Part shown: in pieces, positions 8,434 to 17,258 of the stretch
Layout: every line of letters starts with the position of its first letter
Numbering within the stretch: position 1 is the first letter of the stretch
Assembly (NCBI GenBank): GCA_022823465.1
Contig: JAJEHX010000033.1
Span: forward strand, 62,001 to 126,000
Length of the DNA stretch: 64,000 nt
Source of the DNA: Candidatus Latescibacterota bacterium
Lineage (GTDB): Bacteria; JAAXHH01
Direction of reading: 5' to 3'
Position numbers and translations under genes: made by a program
Notes under the pieces: generated by a model
The model's database searches: none
The model's input: the letters and a program-made list of their open reading frames with translations, nothing else
What the model was told of the DNA's origin: nothing

Positions 8434-9588
8434 TTGCGGATCATGATCATCGCCGGTGAAGCGTCGGGAGAATTGCACGGCGCCGGCGTGGTGGCCGCAC
8501 TCAAGGCGAGGCGGCCGGGAATCGACATACTCGGGATCGGCGGAGACCGTATGGAGGAGGCCGGCTGCGAACTGGTCTACCACATCGAACGGTTTTCGGT
8601 CATGGGGCTCACCGAGGTCGTCCGGCATCTGCCCTTCGTCCGGAGGGCATTGCGCCGCCTGGACGGTCTCCTCGAATCCCGGCGCCCCGACGTGCTGATC
8701 CTCATAGATTACCCCGACTTCAACCTCCGGCTGGCCCGCAAGGCGCGCAATCGCGGCATACCCGTGCTGTACTACATCAGTCCCCAGGTATGGGCCTGGC
8801 GGGCGCGGCGCATACACACCATCGTCAAGCTGGTCGATTGCATGGCGGTGGTCTTTCCCTTTGAAGTGACGCTGTATGAAAAGGCGGGGGGAAAAGTGGT
8901 CTTCGTCGGACATCCCCTCCTGGAAGTGCTGGAAAGCCGGCGGTCCAGGACAGATTTCTGCGCGGACGCAGGCCTGGATCCTGACCGGCCGATCATCGGG
9001 ATGCTGCCGGGCAGCCGGGACATGGAAGTGGCAGGCATGCTGCCCGCCATGATCGGTACCCTGAAGACGGTGCAAGGGGAACTGCCCGGTGTCCAGGGCG
9101 TCATCGGACTGGCGCCCACCGTATCCCGGTCCGACCTGGCGGCGCATCTCGCGGGTCAAGCGTCCCTGGAAGAAGACGCAGGGCGGGTGCCCGTGGTGGA
9201 AAACAGCACCTACGAGGTGATGAGCCACGCCGACCTGCTGCTGGTCACCTCGGGAACGGCGACCCTGGAGTCGGCGTGTTTCGGTACTCCCTTGCTGGTC
9301 CTTTACCGCATGTCCCGCCTGTCCTGGTGGATCGTCCGGCGCCTGGTCAGCATACCGGATATCGGCCTGGTGAACGTGGTGGCCGGCCGCCGCATCGCGC
9401 CGGAATTCCTCCAGGACGAAGTCGATCCGAAAGTACTTTCGCCGGTGGTCCTTGATCTGCTCAGGGAACCGGAGAAGCGGCGGGCGATGACCCGCGAACT
9501 CCGTGAAGTACGAGACCGGCTGGGCACGCCGGGCGCTTCGTCGCGCGTCGCCGACCTCGCGCTGGAAATAGCGGGCGGCGGGGAGTAA
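8434..9588 (+). CDS. lpxB: Lipid-A-disaccharide synthase
   Basis: GT19 glycosyltransferase that joins UDP-2,3-diacylglucosamine and lipid X to make the lipid A disaccharide at the inner membrane. Family landmarks are IAGEASGELHGA at the N-terminus, a YISPQVWAWR segment, GHPLLE, GMLPGSR and a late TSGTATLE sugar-nucleotide site. I place the start at TTG 8434 because TGAGGAGG (8418-8425) sits 8 nt upstream; the frame is open from an ATG at 8377 but has no ribosome site there. The protein is then 384 residues, normal for LpxB. The genes that follow encode an acyltransferase and a KdtA-LpxK fusion, forming a lipid A/Kdo cluster. Confidence 0.95.
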   Translation: MRIMIIAGEASGELHGAGVVAALKARRPGIDILGIGGDRMEEAGCELVYHIERFSVMGLTEVVRHLPFVRRALRRLDGLLESRRPDVLILIDYPDFNLRLARKARNRGIPVLYYISPQVWAWRARRIHTIVKLVDCMAVVFPFEVTLYEKAGGKVVFVGHPLLEVLESRRSRTDFCADAGLDPDRPIIGMLPGSRDMEVAGMLPAMIGTLKTVQGELPGVQGVIGLAPTVSRSDLAAHLAGQASLEEDAGRVPVVENSTYEVMSHADLLLVTSGTATLESACFGTPLLVLYRMSRLSWWIVRRLVSIPDIGLVNVVAGRRIAPEFLQDEVDPKVLSPVVLDLLREPEKRRAMTRELREVRDRLGTPGASSRVADLALEIAGGGE

Positions 9589-9595
9589 GATCAGT

Positions 9596-10234
9596 ATGTA
9601 TTCTTTGGCAGGCAAGCTGAGCGCCAGTGTCATCAGACTCCTGGGCAGGACGCTCTCCATCCGCATGATCGGGGAAGAACGCCTGGAACGGGCCCGAGAA
9701 GACGGCGGGCAGGTGTTGTACGCCTTCTGGCACGAGGGCCTGCTGGTGGCCACCTATGCCTTTCGCCGCCAGGGGATAAGGGTGCTGGTCAGCCAGCACC
9801 GGGACGGTGAGTTGATCGCCCGGGCCATCGAGAGCATGGGATATGGCACCATACGCGGATCTTCGACCCGGGGGGGCACGCGCGCCTTGTTCCGCATGGC
9901 GGCGGCCGGTGCGGCCGGCGACGACTTGGGGGTGACGGTGGACGGTCCCCGGGGTCCCCGTCTCCATGTCAAGCCGGGCACGTTGTTCATAGCCGGCAGA
10001 TCCGGCCTTCCCATCGTGCCCTTCGCGGTTGCTTCCCAGAATCCCCGCTTACTTTCGACCTGGGACCGTTTCATGATTCCCCGCCCTTTTTCCAATGCGG
10101 TGATTGCTTTCGGCGAACCGTTGCAGGTTCCTGGTGATGTATCGGCCGAGGGCCTCGAACCGTACCGGTTGGAACTCCAGCAGCGTCTGCTGGTCGCGCG
10201 GGAGACCGCCGGGCGGAGTCTCGACAAATCCTGA
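9596..10234 (+). CDS. DUF374 lysophospholipid acyltransferase-family protein
   Basis: 212-residue protein of the DUF374 branch of the lysophospholipid acyltransferase superfamily. The usual HX4D site is represented by FWHE near residue 43. Further motifs are IRGSSTRGGTRALFRM and VTVDGPRGPRLHVKPG, diagnostic of DUF374. It begins 8 bp after lpxB and sits between lpxB and kdtA-lpxK, a neighbourhood common for this family. That makes acylation of lipid A or a related lipid likely, though the exact reaction is not established for the family. The first residues are weakly hydrophobic, consistent with peripheral membrane association. Confidence 0.82.
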   Translation: MYSLAGKLSASVIRLLGRTLSIRMIGEERLERAREDGGQVLYAFWHEGLLVATYAFRRQGIRVLVSQHRDGELIARAIESMGYGTIRGSSTRGGTRALFRMAAAGAAGDDLGVTVDGPRGPRLHVKPGTLFIAGRSGLPIVPFAVASQNPRLLSTWDRFMIPRPFSNAVIAFGEPLQVPGDVSAEGLEPYRLELQQRLLVARETAGRSLDKS

Positions 10235-10316
10235 TCGTCGTATGTATTCCGGACGCTGCTTGACATGGATCGACATCAATACCGACACCGATACCGTATT
10301 TCGATCTGTTCCTGAC

Positions 10317-12743
10317 ATGATTTTTATCTATAGGCTGCTATACACCATACTGACCGTACTGCTCTCCCCGGTCCTGGCTATCCTGTCCGTCGCGGACCGC
10401 TGGGGAATGCGCCAGCGGCTCGGTCAGCGCCCTCTTGTCCCCGCCGACGAAAAGCGGCCCGTGGTCTGGTTCCACTGCGCCTCCGTAGGCGAGGCCACCG
10501 GCCTGGCGGCCGTGATCGGGGGATTCGTGGAACGCCATTCCGGATTCGCGGTGCTGGTCACCACCATGACGGAGACCGGCCTGGCCTATGTCAGGGAACA
10601 CGTACCGCGGGCCCATTTCTACGGCCTGGCGCCCTTTGACGCGCCATTCATCCTCCACCGCGTGTTCGGCCGGGTACGCCCCCGCGCGCTGATCCTGCTG
10701 GAGGGGGAACTCTGGCCGTCTATGTTGAAAGCGGCGGCGGCTCACGATTGCCCCGTGGCCCTGGTCAATGGCCGCATGTCGGACCGGAGTCTCGCGCGGA
10801 ACCGTTTCGTGAAACCCCTGTTCAGGGAGATGTTGCGGTTGCTGGCTACCATAGGCGTCCAGCACGCCCTCGACGGTGAACGGTATATCGCCTACGGCGC
10901 GGACCCGGGGCGGTTGCGCGTGACGGGCAACGTCAAATTCGACCTCGCCGCCGGACAGGATGGGCCGTCGCGGACGCAGTTGCGCCATGACCTCGGGCTG
11001 CCCGAATCCGCGTCGGTCATCATGGCGGGGTGTCCCCGGCCCGTAGAAGAGGAACGGGCGGTGCTGGCGGCCTTCCTCCAGGTGCGCGAACGACATCAAG
11101 AGGCGAAACTGATCTGGGCGCCCCGGCATCTTCCTCGCGTACCGGAGGTAGAGGAGATGTTGCGTGGGGCCGGGCTCGCGTACGCCCGCCGGACCCGACC
11201 GGACGCGCGGGATCCCGCCCATTTCGACGTGATCATCCTGGACACCATGGGCGAACTGTCGGCCATGTACGCCGCCGCGGACATGGCCTTCGTCGGGGCC
11301 ACGCTGGTGCCCCTCGGTGGGCACAACGTGCTGGAACCCGCGGCATGCGGCATACCCGTCCTCTTCGGCCCTCACACCGAGAACGTCCGGGCGAGCGCGG
11401 CGGCCCTGCTTCGAACCGGGGGCGGCATGGTCGTGCACGACGGCGACGAACTCGCACGGGAATGGCACAGATTACTGGAAGACCCGCGGAAGCGTGCGCA
11501 GACCGGTGCGGCCGCCCGACAGGCGGTGCGCATGCGCGCAAAGGCCGTGGACCGCACCCTGGAACTGGTAGACCGGTGGGTGCTGGATCCGGATCATCAC
11601 GAATCCAGGCCGCTGGACGACTTCGAAAGCGTGCCCTTGTACACCCGGCTCCTGGACCCGGACGAACGGAGCCCGGTCATACGTTTCGTGCGCTGTGCGC
11701 TCCTGCCCCTGTCCCTGATGATGGGTATCCTGGTCCGGTTCCGGAACTGGATGTACGACACGGGAATGCTCAACTCCGAAGGGCTTCCGGCGCCGGTGAT
11801 CAGCGTCGGCGCACTGACGGTGGGGGGCGCCGGTAAGACGCCTGTCGTGCGGTATCTGGCACGCCGATTCAGGGATGCCGGCTACAGGCCCGCCGTGCTG
11901 AGCCGGGGCTATGGGAGAAAGACCAGCACGATGCGACACGCGCCGCCCGGCGCCGCCTGGCAGAAAGTGGGCGACGAACCGGCCTTTCTGGCTTCGATGC
12001 TGCCGGACGTCCCGGTGATCGTCGGCCCGAGCCGCACCGCGGCGGGACGAATGGCCATCGAACAATACGATGCGAACGTGCTCCTGCTGGACGACGGATT
12101 CCAGCACAGGCGGACCGGCCGCAGTATAGACATCGTAGTGCATGACGCTTCCGGCCGGTCGAACCCGGGGCGCATGCTCCCCGCCGGCCCCTATCGCGAA
12201 CCGCTTTCCTCGCTCCAGCGCGCCCATGCGCTCGTGCTGACCAGAACGGACCAGGCCCGTTCGGACGATGTCGACTCGGCGCGATTACAGACCCGGTTCC
12301 CCCACCTGGCCATCATCGAAACCACCTACGTCCCCGCCGGCTTGAGACGGCTGGCCGACGGCGCGGCGTTACCGGGGGATTGGCTGGCCGACGATACGAC
12401 TCTGCCGTTGGATTGGCTGGCCGGCCGCGACGTCCTCGTCCTCTGCGGAATCGCCAATCCCGCCTCCTTCGCACAGACCGTCGCGGACGCCGGGGGCCGG
12501 GTACACCGGGTCCTGGCGTACCCGGATCATTACCCTTTCACCCCGTCGGACCTGGACCGGGCAACGTCCCTGGCTGCAGCAACAGGCGCTTCCTGCATCG
12601 TCACGACGGAAAAGGACGCCGTCCGCGTCCCGCCGGACCACGCCATCGTAAACCACCTGGCCGTGCTGGATATCACGCTCCGGTTGATCTCGGGTGAAAA
12701 CGCGCTTGAAAATATACTTTCTGCGCTGGACGAAACGAAATGA
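10317..12743 (+). CDS. Fused Kdo transferase - tetraacyldisaccharide 4'-kinase (KdtA-LpxK)
   Basis: One uninterrupted reading frame joins two enzymes that are normally separate. Residues 1-430 are KdtA/WaaA, a GT30 enzyme: an N-terminal membrane anchor is followed by the conserved WFHCASVGEATG site, an LLEGELWPSML segment and GGHNVLEPAACG. After a ~20-residue linker, LpxK runs from about residue 450 to 808 with its membrane-proximal helix, VGGAGKTP Walker A (about 501-508), LSRGYGRK and LLDDGFQHR. LpxK phosphorylates lipid A disaccharide to lipid IVA, which KdtA then glycosylates, so the fusion couples consecutive steps. I start at ATG 10317, where the membrane anchor begins; the frame runs upstream inside the acyltransferase gene. 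An 11-codon duplication (12378 and 12411, DWLA units) lies in the LpxK half. Confidence 0.92.
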   Translation: MIFIYRLLYTILTVLLSPVLAILSVADRWGMRQRLGQRPLVPADEKRPVVWFHCASVGEATGLAAVIGGFVERHSGFAVLVTTMTETGLAYVREHVPRAHFYGLAPFDAPFILHRVFGRVRPRALILLEGELWPSMLKAAAAHDCPVALVNGRMSDRSLARNRFVKPLFREMLRLLATIGVQHALDGERYIAYGADPGRLRVTGNVKFDLAAGQDGPSRTQLRHDLGLPESASVIMAGCPRPVEEERAVLAAFLQVRERHQEAKLIWAPRHLPRVPEVEEMLRGAGLAYARRTRPDARDPAHFDVIILDTMGELSAMYAAADMAFVGATLVPLGGHNVLEPAACGIPVLFGPHTENVRASAAALLRTGGGMVVHDGDELAREWHRLLEDPRKRAQTGAAARQAVRMRAKAVDRTLELVDRWVLDPDHHESRPLDDFESVPLYTRLLDPDERSPVIRFVRCALLPLSLMMGILVRFRNWMYDTGMLNSEGLPAPVISVGALTVGGAGKTPVVRYLARRFRDAGYRPAVLSRGYGRKTSTMRHAPPGAAWQKVGDEPAFLASMLPDVPVIVGPSRTAAGRMAIEQYDANVLLLDDGFQHRRTGRSIDIVVHDASGRSNPGRMLPAGPYREPLSSLQRAHALVLTRTDQARSDDVDSARLQTRFPHLAIIETTYVPAGLRRLADGAALPGDWLADDTTLPLDWLAGRDVLVLCGIANPASFAQTVADAGGRVHRVLAYPDHYPFTPSDLDRATSLAAATGASCIVTTEKDAVRVPPDHAIVNHLAVLDITLRLISGENALENILSALDETK

Positions 12744-12755
12744 ACCGGCTATATT
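12727..12755 (+). promoter_or_regulatory. Putative sigma-70-type promoter for guaA
   Basis: TGGACG (12727-12732), a 17-bp spacer and TATATT (12750-12755), ending 59 bp before guaA. The -35 matches the consensus at four of six positions. The site overlaps the last codons of kdtA-lpxK. Confidence 0.45.
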
Positions 12756-12814
12756 ATGCAACCTGTTCATTTACTTCACGACACCCGTCTTTTCACATCT
12801 CTGAAACCCGTTAA

Positions 12815-14356
12815 ATGGCTGACTCGAACTGGATTGCCATTCTCGATTTCGGCGCGCAATACACGCAGCTTATCGCGCGGCGCATACGGGAGAGCCACGT
12901 CTACTGCGAGGTGCTGCCCTACGATACGCCGGCGTCCGAATTGACGGCACGCAACGTCACCGGCATCGTCCTTTCGGGCGGTCCGGCCAGCGTGTACGGG
13001 GAAGACGCGCCTCATCCCGATCCGGCCATATTCGAGACGGGCAAGCCGATCCTGGGGATCTGCTACGGCCTGCAGCTGATGGGGCATTACCACGAAGCCG
13101 AGGTCTCTCACGCCGGGACCCGCGAGTACGGCAACGCGGGGATCCGGACAACGGGCGGCACGCCCCTGTTCCGCGACCTGCCCGAACGCATGATGGTCTG
13201 GATGAGTCACGGTGACGAGCTCAAGGCGCCACCGCCGGATTTCGAGGTCATCGCACGCTCCGACAACGGACACATCGCCGCCGTTGCCCGGCCCGAACGC
13301 CGGATCTACGGTGTGCAGTTCCATCCCGAAGTCGTGCACACGGTCCATGGCCGCGAGATCCTGGAGAACTTCGTATTCGCCATTTGCGGCTGCGAGGGTA
13401 GCTGGACGCCGCGGACCTTCATCGACGAGGCCCTGGCCTCAATCCGGGAGACCGTGGGCGAGCGCCGCGTGGCCTGCTTCGCCAGCGGCGGCGTGGACTC
13501 CTCGGTCGTGGCGGCGCTGATCGGACGGGCCATCGGAGACCGCCTGACCTGCGTCTTCGTGGACACGGGCATGCTCAGGAAAGACGAAGCCGCACAGGTC
13601 GAAGAGACCTACCGGCGGACCATCAACGCCCGTTTCCGCTTCGTGGACGCCTCTGACCGGTTCCTCGACCGGTTGAAAGGCGTGGAAGAACCAGAACAGA
13701 AGCGCAAGATCATCGGCGACGAGTTCATCCGGGTGCTCGAAAGCGAACTGACTTCACTGCGCGGCGTGCACATCCTGGCCCAGGGCACGCTCTACCCCGA
13801 CGTGATCGAAAGCGCCTCCGTGAAGGGGCCGGCCAGCGTCATCAAGACCCACCACAACGTGGGCGGACTTCCCGACGACCTGGAACTCGAACTGCTGGAA
13901 CCGGTCCGCAACCTGTTCAAGGACGAAGTGCGCACCGTGGGCCGGGAGCTTGGCCTGCCGGACGAGATCATCGACCGGCATCCCTTTCCGGGACCGGGCC
14001 TGGGCATCCGCGTGCTGGGGGAAGTGACCCGGGAACGGGTGTCCATTCTGCAGGAAGCGGACAAGATATTCATCGACGAACTGCGCAATGCGGACCTCTA
14101 CGACGAGGTTTCCCAGGCGCTGGCCGTGCTGCTTCCGGTCAAGACCGTCGGCGTGATGGGCGACGCCCGGACCTACGAGAGCGTCATCGCCCTCCGGGCG
14201 GTGACCACGCTGGACTTCATGACGGCCGACTGGGCCCGTCTGCCCGCCGATTTCCTGGCGCACGTGTCAAGCCGCATCATCAACGAAGTAAGAGGCGTGA
14301 ACCGCGTGGTCTACGACCTCAGTTCCAAGCCCCCCGGCACCATCGAATGGGAATGA
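12815..14356 (+). CDS. guaA: GMP synthase (glutamine-hydrolysing)
   Basis: 513-residue cytosolic enzyme converting XMP to GMP with glutamine and ATP. The class I amidotransferase domain occupies about residues 7-190 with GICYGLQL (nucleophile C83) and the H170/E172 pair in FHPE. The ATP-pyrophosphatase domain follows with the PP-loop SGGVDSS (224-230). The C-terminal dimerisation domain includes the HPFPGPGLGIR segment and ends in the typical SSKPPGTIEWE. Length and order are standard. It is followed after 4 bp by the helicase-associated/WYL gene, which may be translationally coupled. It is the only purine gene here not in the pur cluster at 57-61 kb. Confidence 0.97.
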   Translation: MADSNWIAILDFGAQYTQLIARRIRESHVYCEVLPYDTPASELTARNVTGIVLSGGPASVYGEDAPHPDPAIFETGKPILGICYGLQLMGHYHEAEVSHAGTREYGNAGIRTTGGTPLFRDLPERMMVWMSHGDELKAPPPDFEVIARSDNGHIAAVARPERRIYGVQFHPEVVHTVHGREILENFVFAICGCEGSWTPRTFIDEALASIRETVGERRVACFASGGVDSSVVAALIGRAIGDRLTCVFVDTGMLRKDEAAQVEETYRRTINARFRFVDASDRFLDRLKGVEEPEQKRKIIGDEFIRVLESELTSLRGVHILAQGTLYPDVIESASVKGPASVIKTHHNVGGLPDDLELELLEPVRNLFKDEVRTVGRELGLPDEIIDRHPFPGPGLGIRVLGEVTRERVSILQEADKIFIDELRNADLYDEVSQALAVLLPVKTVGVMGDARTYESVIALRAVTTLDFMTADWARLPADFLAHVSSRIINEVRGVNRVVYDLSSKPPGTIEWE

Positions 14357-14360
14357 ACCG

Positions 14361-16388
14361 GTGATCCTCCAGGAATACCTCGCCGCCCTGCCCATGGGCG
14401 ACTTGAAATCCATCGCCTTCACCCTCGGCGTGCAACCCGGCATGATCTCCCGGGCCCGTCTGATCCGGGAAATCATGGACCAGATCTTCCAGCCCGGATA
14501 CATCGACCAATCCCTGGACGATCTGACCGAAGAAGGGCGGGAGATTCTGCTGGCCGTGCTTGCGGCCGGAGCATCGGGACGGGTTTACGATACGAGAAAG
14601 CCCGGCAACGCCGAATTGATCGAGCAGCTTCACGGACTGCTGACCCGTGGACTCGTTGTGGGCCGGCGCCGGGCGTACCGTACCGTCGACTTCATCGTTC
14701 CCGAAGATCTCCGCGATATGCTGATCCGCTACTACACGGACCGGCTGGCGGGCTTCTTTCAGGCGGAAGCGGCGAACTCGGAAGAGGACGAGAGCCGGGA
14801 TCTCACCGCCGTCCGGAATGTCTTCGCCCTGGTGAATGGCCTGCGCCACAATCCGGCGCGGCTCACGGACCGCGGCGCGCCCTATAAAAGAGCGCTCGAC
14901 GCCATGGTGGATCGGCAGGAAGCCGCCGCGAACGGCATGCCGGATTCGCCAGAGGACATCAACGAACAGCTGCGCTTTGTGATGGAGTATGCGCGCTGGC
15001 GCGGACTGACGCGTGAAGAGGACGGGCGTCTGCGGGCTACGGCCGAATTCGAGTCGTGGCTGGGACTGCCCACGTCCGAGAAGCTCGAAGACCTGCTGTC
15101 TTTCTGGCACGTACGGGAACGGGCGCGTTCCCCCGCGGTTTCCGCGCTCCCAGGCATCCTTCAACTGTGCGTGGGATTCGCCCACGTGGATCTGGACCAG
15201 ATCATGCGCTGCGTGCTGACCTGTTCCTCTCCTCACGTGCGGACGGATTCATTCAGCGACCAGGAAAGAGCTGAAATCCACGCCGCGCTGCGCGAACTGG
15301 AATGGATCGGTCTCCTGCGCCGGTACGGCGGGAAGAACGGTTCCGGCGCCGGCCTGGTAATCACCCCGGCGGGCAGACACGTACTCGGCGGGCAGGACTG
15401 GTCGGACGAGCAGGCGTGGAGCGACCGGTTCATCGTTCAGCCCACGTTCGAAATCATCGCGCCCCGGGACCTGGATCTGATGATCCGGGAAAGACTCGAG
15501 CGGTTCGCCGACCTGGAAAGGGTCGATCTCACGCTGACCTACCGCGTCAACCGCGATACCATCTACCGGGCCGCCAATGCGGACCTGTCCGGCGAGGAGG
15601 TCATCGATTTTCTGGCGGACCATTCCGAAAAGGACCTGCCGCAGAACGTCGCGTACTCGATACAATCCTGGGGCGACGCGTACGGGCAGGTGTATTTCAT
15701 GGAAACTTTCCTCCTGCGGACCGCGAGCGCCGAGATCGCCAGCCACATCAAGGCCCACGGGGAACTCGCGCCATACATAAAAGGCGAAGTGGGGCCCGAC
15801 GCGCTGATCGTGGAGCGCAAGAAGTACCGGGAGCTGATGGACCTGCTGCAGAGACAGGGCTACATGCCGAAGTCCGAAGTCGTCGGATCATCTGAGCGGA
15901 CTGCCGGCCGTAACGCCGGCCAGCGGGCGCAGTCCGGCGAAGGGGACAACGGAAAGGCGGAAACGCGCGACGGAAGCAGTCCTTCCGGGAACGGGGAGCA
16001 GCCGCGTACACCTGCGTCTTCCGATCAGAAACCGGTGCTCGGGTTCGGAGACTGTCTGCCGGGCTACCAACTGCACCGGGGTTCGGGCAGGGCAGACCGG
16101 AACGCGCCGCACATCGAACAGGCCGGAAACCTGCAGTACCTGGCTCCGGGGCAGACGGAAGAGCTTCTGGAAATGGCGGTGCAGCACAACCACCGGGCCG
16201 TCATCGACTACTACCTGGGGAACCGGAGCCGCAGCTTCCTGCACCGGATCAAGCCCGTCCGTATCGAGCGGACCCGGGGCACCCCATTCGTCGAGGCGCA
16301 CCGCATACCCGAGGGCGACGTGCATGCCTTCAAGATCGCCAACATCAGGGCGATCCGGATCGTGTACGAGAACGAAGAAAACGAATAA
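14361..16388 (+). CDS. Helicase-associated (Helicase_C_3) and WYL domain protein without a helicase motor
   Basis: 675-residue protein starting at GTG 14361, 4 bp after guaA. The N-terminal half is helical and resembles the SAP/winged-helix region of XPB/Ssl2-associated proteins. About residues 350-495 contain the Helicase_C_3 signature, beginning FIVQPTFEIIAP and continuing through an LTYRVNRDTIYRA segment to the VERKKYRELMDLLQRQGY end. A disordered linker rich in G, S, E and Q (about 500-580) follows. The last ~85 residues (AVQHNHRAVIDYYLGNRS onward) resemble a WYL ligand-sensing domain. No Walker A or DEAD-type motif is present, so it is not itself a helicase. The role is unknown; it may partner an XPB-like helicase or regulate DNA repair. 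Confidence 0.75.
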   Translation: MILQEYLAALPMGDLKSIAFTLGVQPGMISRARLIREIMDQIFQPGYIDQSLDDLTEEGREILLAVLAAGASGRVYDTRKPGNAELIEQLHGLLTRGLVVGRRRAYRTVDFIVPEDLRDMLIRYYTDRLAGFFQAEAANSEEDESRDLTAVRNVFALVNGLRHNPARLTDRGAPYKRALDAMVDRQEAAANGMPDSPEDINEQLRFVMEYARWRGLTREEDGRLRATAEFESWLGLPTSEKLEDLLSFWHVRERARSPAVSALPGILQLCVGFAHVDLDQIMRCVLTCSSPHVRTDSFSDQERAEIHAALRELEWIGLLRRYGGKNGSGAGLVITPAGRHVLGGQDWSDEQAWSDRFIVQPTFEIIAPRDLDLMIRERLERFADLERVDLTLTYRVNRDTIYRAANADLSGEEVIDFLADHSEKDLPQNVAYSIQSWGDAYGQVYFMETFLLRTASAEIASHIKAHGELAPYIKGEVGPDALIVERKKYRELMDLLQRQGYMPKSEVVGSSERTAGRNAGQRAQSGEGDNGKAETRDGSSPSGNGEQPRTPASSDQKPVLGFGDCLPGYQLHRGSGRADRNAPHIEQAGNLQYLAPGQTEELLEMAVQHNHRAVIDYYLGNRSRSFLHRIKPVRIERTRGTPFVEAHRIPEGDVHAFKIANIRAIRIVYENEENE

Positions 16389-16397
16389 GGGGTAACC

Positions 16398-17255
16398 ATG
16401 CACACCACGCTGATCGACGTCCACGCGTTGCACCGGCATCTCCAGGATCCGGACTGGCGCGTGATCGACGCCCGGTTCTCCCTGGCCGATGCGGGGCAGG
16501 GCGCAAGGGAATACGCGGAAGGCCACGTACCCGGAGCGGTGTACGCCCACCTGGACGATGATCTTTCCGGTCCCATCATCCGCGGAGAAACCGGCCGGCA
16601 TCCGCTGCCATCGGTGGACCGGGCCGCCGAGGTATTCTCACGATTGGGGATCGACGAAAACGTGCAGGTCGCGGTCTATGACGGCGCGGGCGGTTCAGTG
16701 GCCGCCAGGGTGTGGTGGATGCTCCGCTGGCTGGGACACGACGCCGTCGCCGTGGTGGATGGCGGCTGGCCGGCCTGGACCGGCGCGGGATTGCCGGTGA
16801 CGCGGGAGGTACCGGAGGTGACACCGCGGACATTCACGGCCAACGTTCGGGAGCATCTGGTCACCGACGTGGAAGGCGTGGACAGATACCGGAAGGATGC
16901 GGACTGGGCCGTCCTGGATGCCCGCACGCCGGAGCGATTCCGTGGCGAGCAGGAACCCATAGACCCCTTGGCCGGCCACATTCCCGGGGCACGGTGCGCG
17001 ACATTCGATGAGAATCTGGGAGAAGACGGGTACTTTCTCGCGCCTGAGGAACTGCGACGGCGATTTGAGGGGCTATTTGGCGGCGTCCCCGTAGAGCGCG
17101 CCGTAAACTACTGTGGTTCAGGAGTCTCGGCCTGCCATAACCTGCTCGCCATTACCCACGCCGGACTGGGCGACGCCGTGCTCTACCCCGGTTCCTGGAG
17201 TGAATGGATTATCGACGAAGACCGGCCGATCGGATTGGGGGAGGGGACGGAGTGA
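16398..17255 (+). CDS. Sulfurtransferase with tandem rhodanese domains (mercaptopyruvate type)
   Basis: 285-residue protein with two rhodanese domains. The N-terminal inactive copy covers about 5-130 (VIDARF, GHVPGAV, VAVYDGAGG) and the C-terminal active copy about 150-275 (VLDARTPERF, GHIPGAR). The catalytic loop CGSGVSAC (cysteine 239) matches the CG[S/T]GVT-type loop of 3-mercaptopyruvate sulfurtransferases rather than the CRKGVT loop of thiosulfate rhodanese. It would transfer sulfane sulfur to cyanide or thiol acceptors in the cytosol. It lies 9 bp after the WYL-domain gene and converges with the glycosyltransferase gene 3 bp later. Confidence 0.9.
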   Translation: MHTTLIDVHALHRHLQDPDWRVIDARFSLADAGQGAREYAEGHVPGAVYAHLDDDLSGPIIRGETGRHPLPSVDRAAEVFSRLGIDENVQVAVYDGAGGSVAARVWWMLRWLGHDAVAVVDGGWPAWTGAGLPVTREVPEVTPRTFTANVREHLVTDVEGVDRYRKDADWAVLDARTPERFRGEQEPIDPLAGHIPGARCATFDENLGEDGYFLAPEELRRRFEGLFGGVPVERAVNYCGSGVSACHNLLAITHAGLGDAVLYPGSWSEWIIDEDRPIGLGEGTE

Positions 17256-17258
17256 TAT

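Noticed and set aside
10259-10264. TTGACA ahead of the KdtA-LpxK gene
   Set aside because: No acceptable -10 occurs at 16-18 bp.
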